From: an uncultured Lachnospiraceae bacterium
GTDB taxonomy: Bacteria; Bacillota; Clostridia; Lachnospirales; Lachnospiraceae
Direction of reading: 5' to 3'
NCBI GenBank assembly: GCA_910585895.1
Contig: CAJUHY010000064.1
Location: 1 to 14,564, forward strand
DNA length: 14,564 nucleotides
Shown: piece after piece, positions 13,979 to 14,564 of the stretch
Layout: each line of letters opens with the position of its first letter
Numbering within the stretch: position 1 is the first letter of the stretch
Position numbers and translations under genes: made by a program
Notes under the pieces: generated by a model
The model's input: only the letters and a program-made list of their open reading frames with translations
Database searches by the model: none
Told to the model about the DNA's origin: nothing

Positions 13979-14564
13979 GAGAATGCAAGAAATGTCGTGT
14001 GCAGATTTTGGATAATACCACTGTTTGTCCGCTTTGCAGCAGTGTATTGGAAGTAGTGGGTAAGGAAGAATGGCATAATGGCTACCCGGACGTGAAAGCA
14101 GTTTCTAGAAAGCTGACGTTTGTAGTACGCCTGTACAGTTTTCTGGCTATTGTTATTGAAGCGGCGTTAATCACTATCAATTATCTGACATTCCGCGGGA
14201 TATGGTGGTCTGCCATCAGCGGTATCAGCATTTTGTATTTTTTTATTACATTGAAATATTCCTTACAGAAAAATAACGGCTATAAGACGGTGATTCTGGT
14301 ACAATTGATTGGCGCAGTGCTTCTGGTAATCGCAGCGGATAACATTATCGGCTATCAGGGATGGTCTATGAATTATGTGCTGCCCAGTGCAATTTTATTG
14401 CTCAACGCCACGATAGGGATTTTGATGGTGGTAAACCTCTCCAACTGGCAGAGTTATCTTTTGCTGCAGATACTTACCGTGCTTTTATCCTGCGGCTGTA
14501 TGATTTTGTGGAAGGTTAAGGTGATTAAAAGTCCTGTCCTGACGTTGGCGGCGCTGGCAGTATC
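13975..14564 (+). CDS. Zinc-ribbon integral membrane protein (DUF6320-like), 5' part
   Basis: ATG 13975 overlaps the previous stop by four bases (ATGA), with GGAG at 13961-13964. The frame is open to the window end, giving 196 codons, so the gene is partial. The N terminus has a zinc ribbon, C4xxC7 and C18xxC21 (RECKKCRVQI, TTVCPLCSS). It is followed by about six hydrophobic, probably membrane-spanning segments, for example LYSFLAIVIEAALITINYL, GISILYFFITL, VILVQLIGAVLLVIA, AILLLNATIGILMVV and LLLQILTVLLSCGCMIL. This layout matches my recollection of DUF6320 proteins, which sit next to condensation-like genes. The cytoplasmic ribbon could be a docking site for the upstream enzyme; that is inference only. 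Confidence 0.75.
   Translation, partial: MRECKKCRVQILDNTTVCPLCSSVLEVVGKEEWHNGYPDVKAVSRKLTFVVRLYSFLAIVIEAALITINYLTFRGIWWSAISGISILYFFITLKYSLQKNNGYKTVILVQLIGAVLLVIAADNIIGYQGWSMNYVLPSAILLLNATIGILMVVNLSNWQSYLLLQILTVLLSCGCMILWKVKVIKSPVLTLAALAV

Noticed and set aside
1..14564. CRISPR array, tRNA or rRNA genes, phage or plasmid functions
   Set aside because: No regularly spaced short repeats, cloverleaf-like segments, integrase or replication genes were seen by eye; repeats found are protein-coding or single inverted pairs.

Overview
The window looks like chromosomal DNA from a gut-type Clostridia member, most likely Lachnospiraceae. This is inferred from strong AGGAGG-type ribosome binding sites, AT-rich intergenic DNA around moderate-GC genes, an Rpn/PD-(D/E)XK nuclease-transposase relic, a secreted glycosidase ending in BspA-type leucine-rich repeats, and a condensation-like protein paired with a zinc-ribbon membrane protein. 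Every gene I can support is on the + strand.

Layout: (1) 1-450 is the 3' end of an Rpn-family nuclease gene, followed by a terminator-like hairpin. (2) 655-6812 is a ribose locus in the classic order regulator-K-D-A-C-B: a LacI-family regulator with its own promoter, a 430 bp very AT-rich regulatory gap, then rbsK, rbsD, rbsA, rbsC and rbsB, closed by a strong hairpin at 6848-6886. The uptake genes look intact, but rbsK has lost its normal C terminus: a deletion near 2903 throws the last residues out of frame, while the original tail is still readable in another frame. (3) 7064-11159 is one large secreted GH2-type glycosidase gene of about 1365 codons that is now broken by two single-base deletions and one amber codon. 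(4) 11260-12588 is an aspartokinase preceded by a compact set of nested, mutually exclusive inverted repeats. (5) 12692 to the window end is a two-gene unit, a condensation/acetyltransferase-like protein with HxxxDG and a zinc-ribbon membrane protein that runs off the window, joined by an ATGA overlap.

How the genes fit together: RbsB, RbsC and RbsA would import ribose (or a similar sugar), RbsD would interconvert its ring forms and RbsK would phosphorylate it under control of the LacI-family protein. The neighbouring secreted glycosidase would have released sugars outside the cell. Lesions in both rbsK and the glycosidase, next to otherwise clean genes, suggest that part of this carbohydrate region is decaying in this strain, although sequencing error cannot be excluded for the single-base events.

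I see no convincing new multi-gene system. The items most worth a second look are the nested repeat element upstream of the aspartokinase, the condensation-like/zinc-ribbon membrane pair, and the well-resolved decay of the glycosidase and of rbsK.
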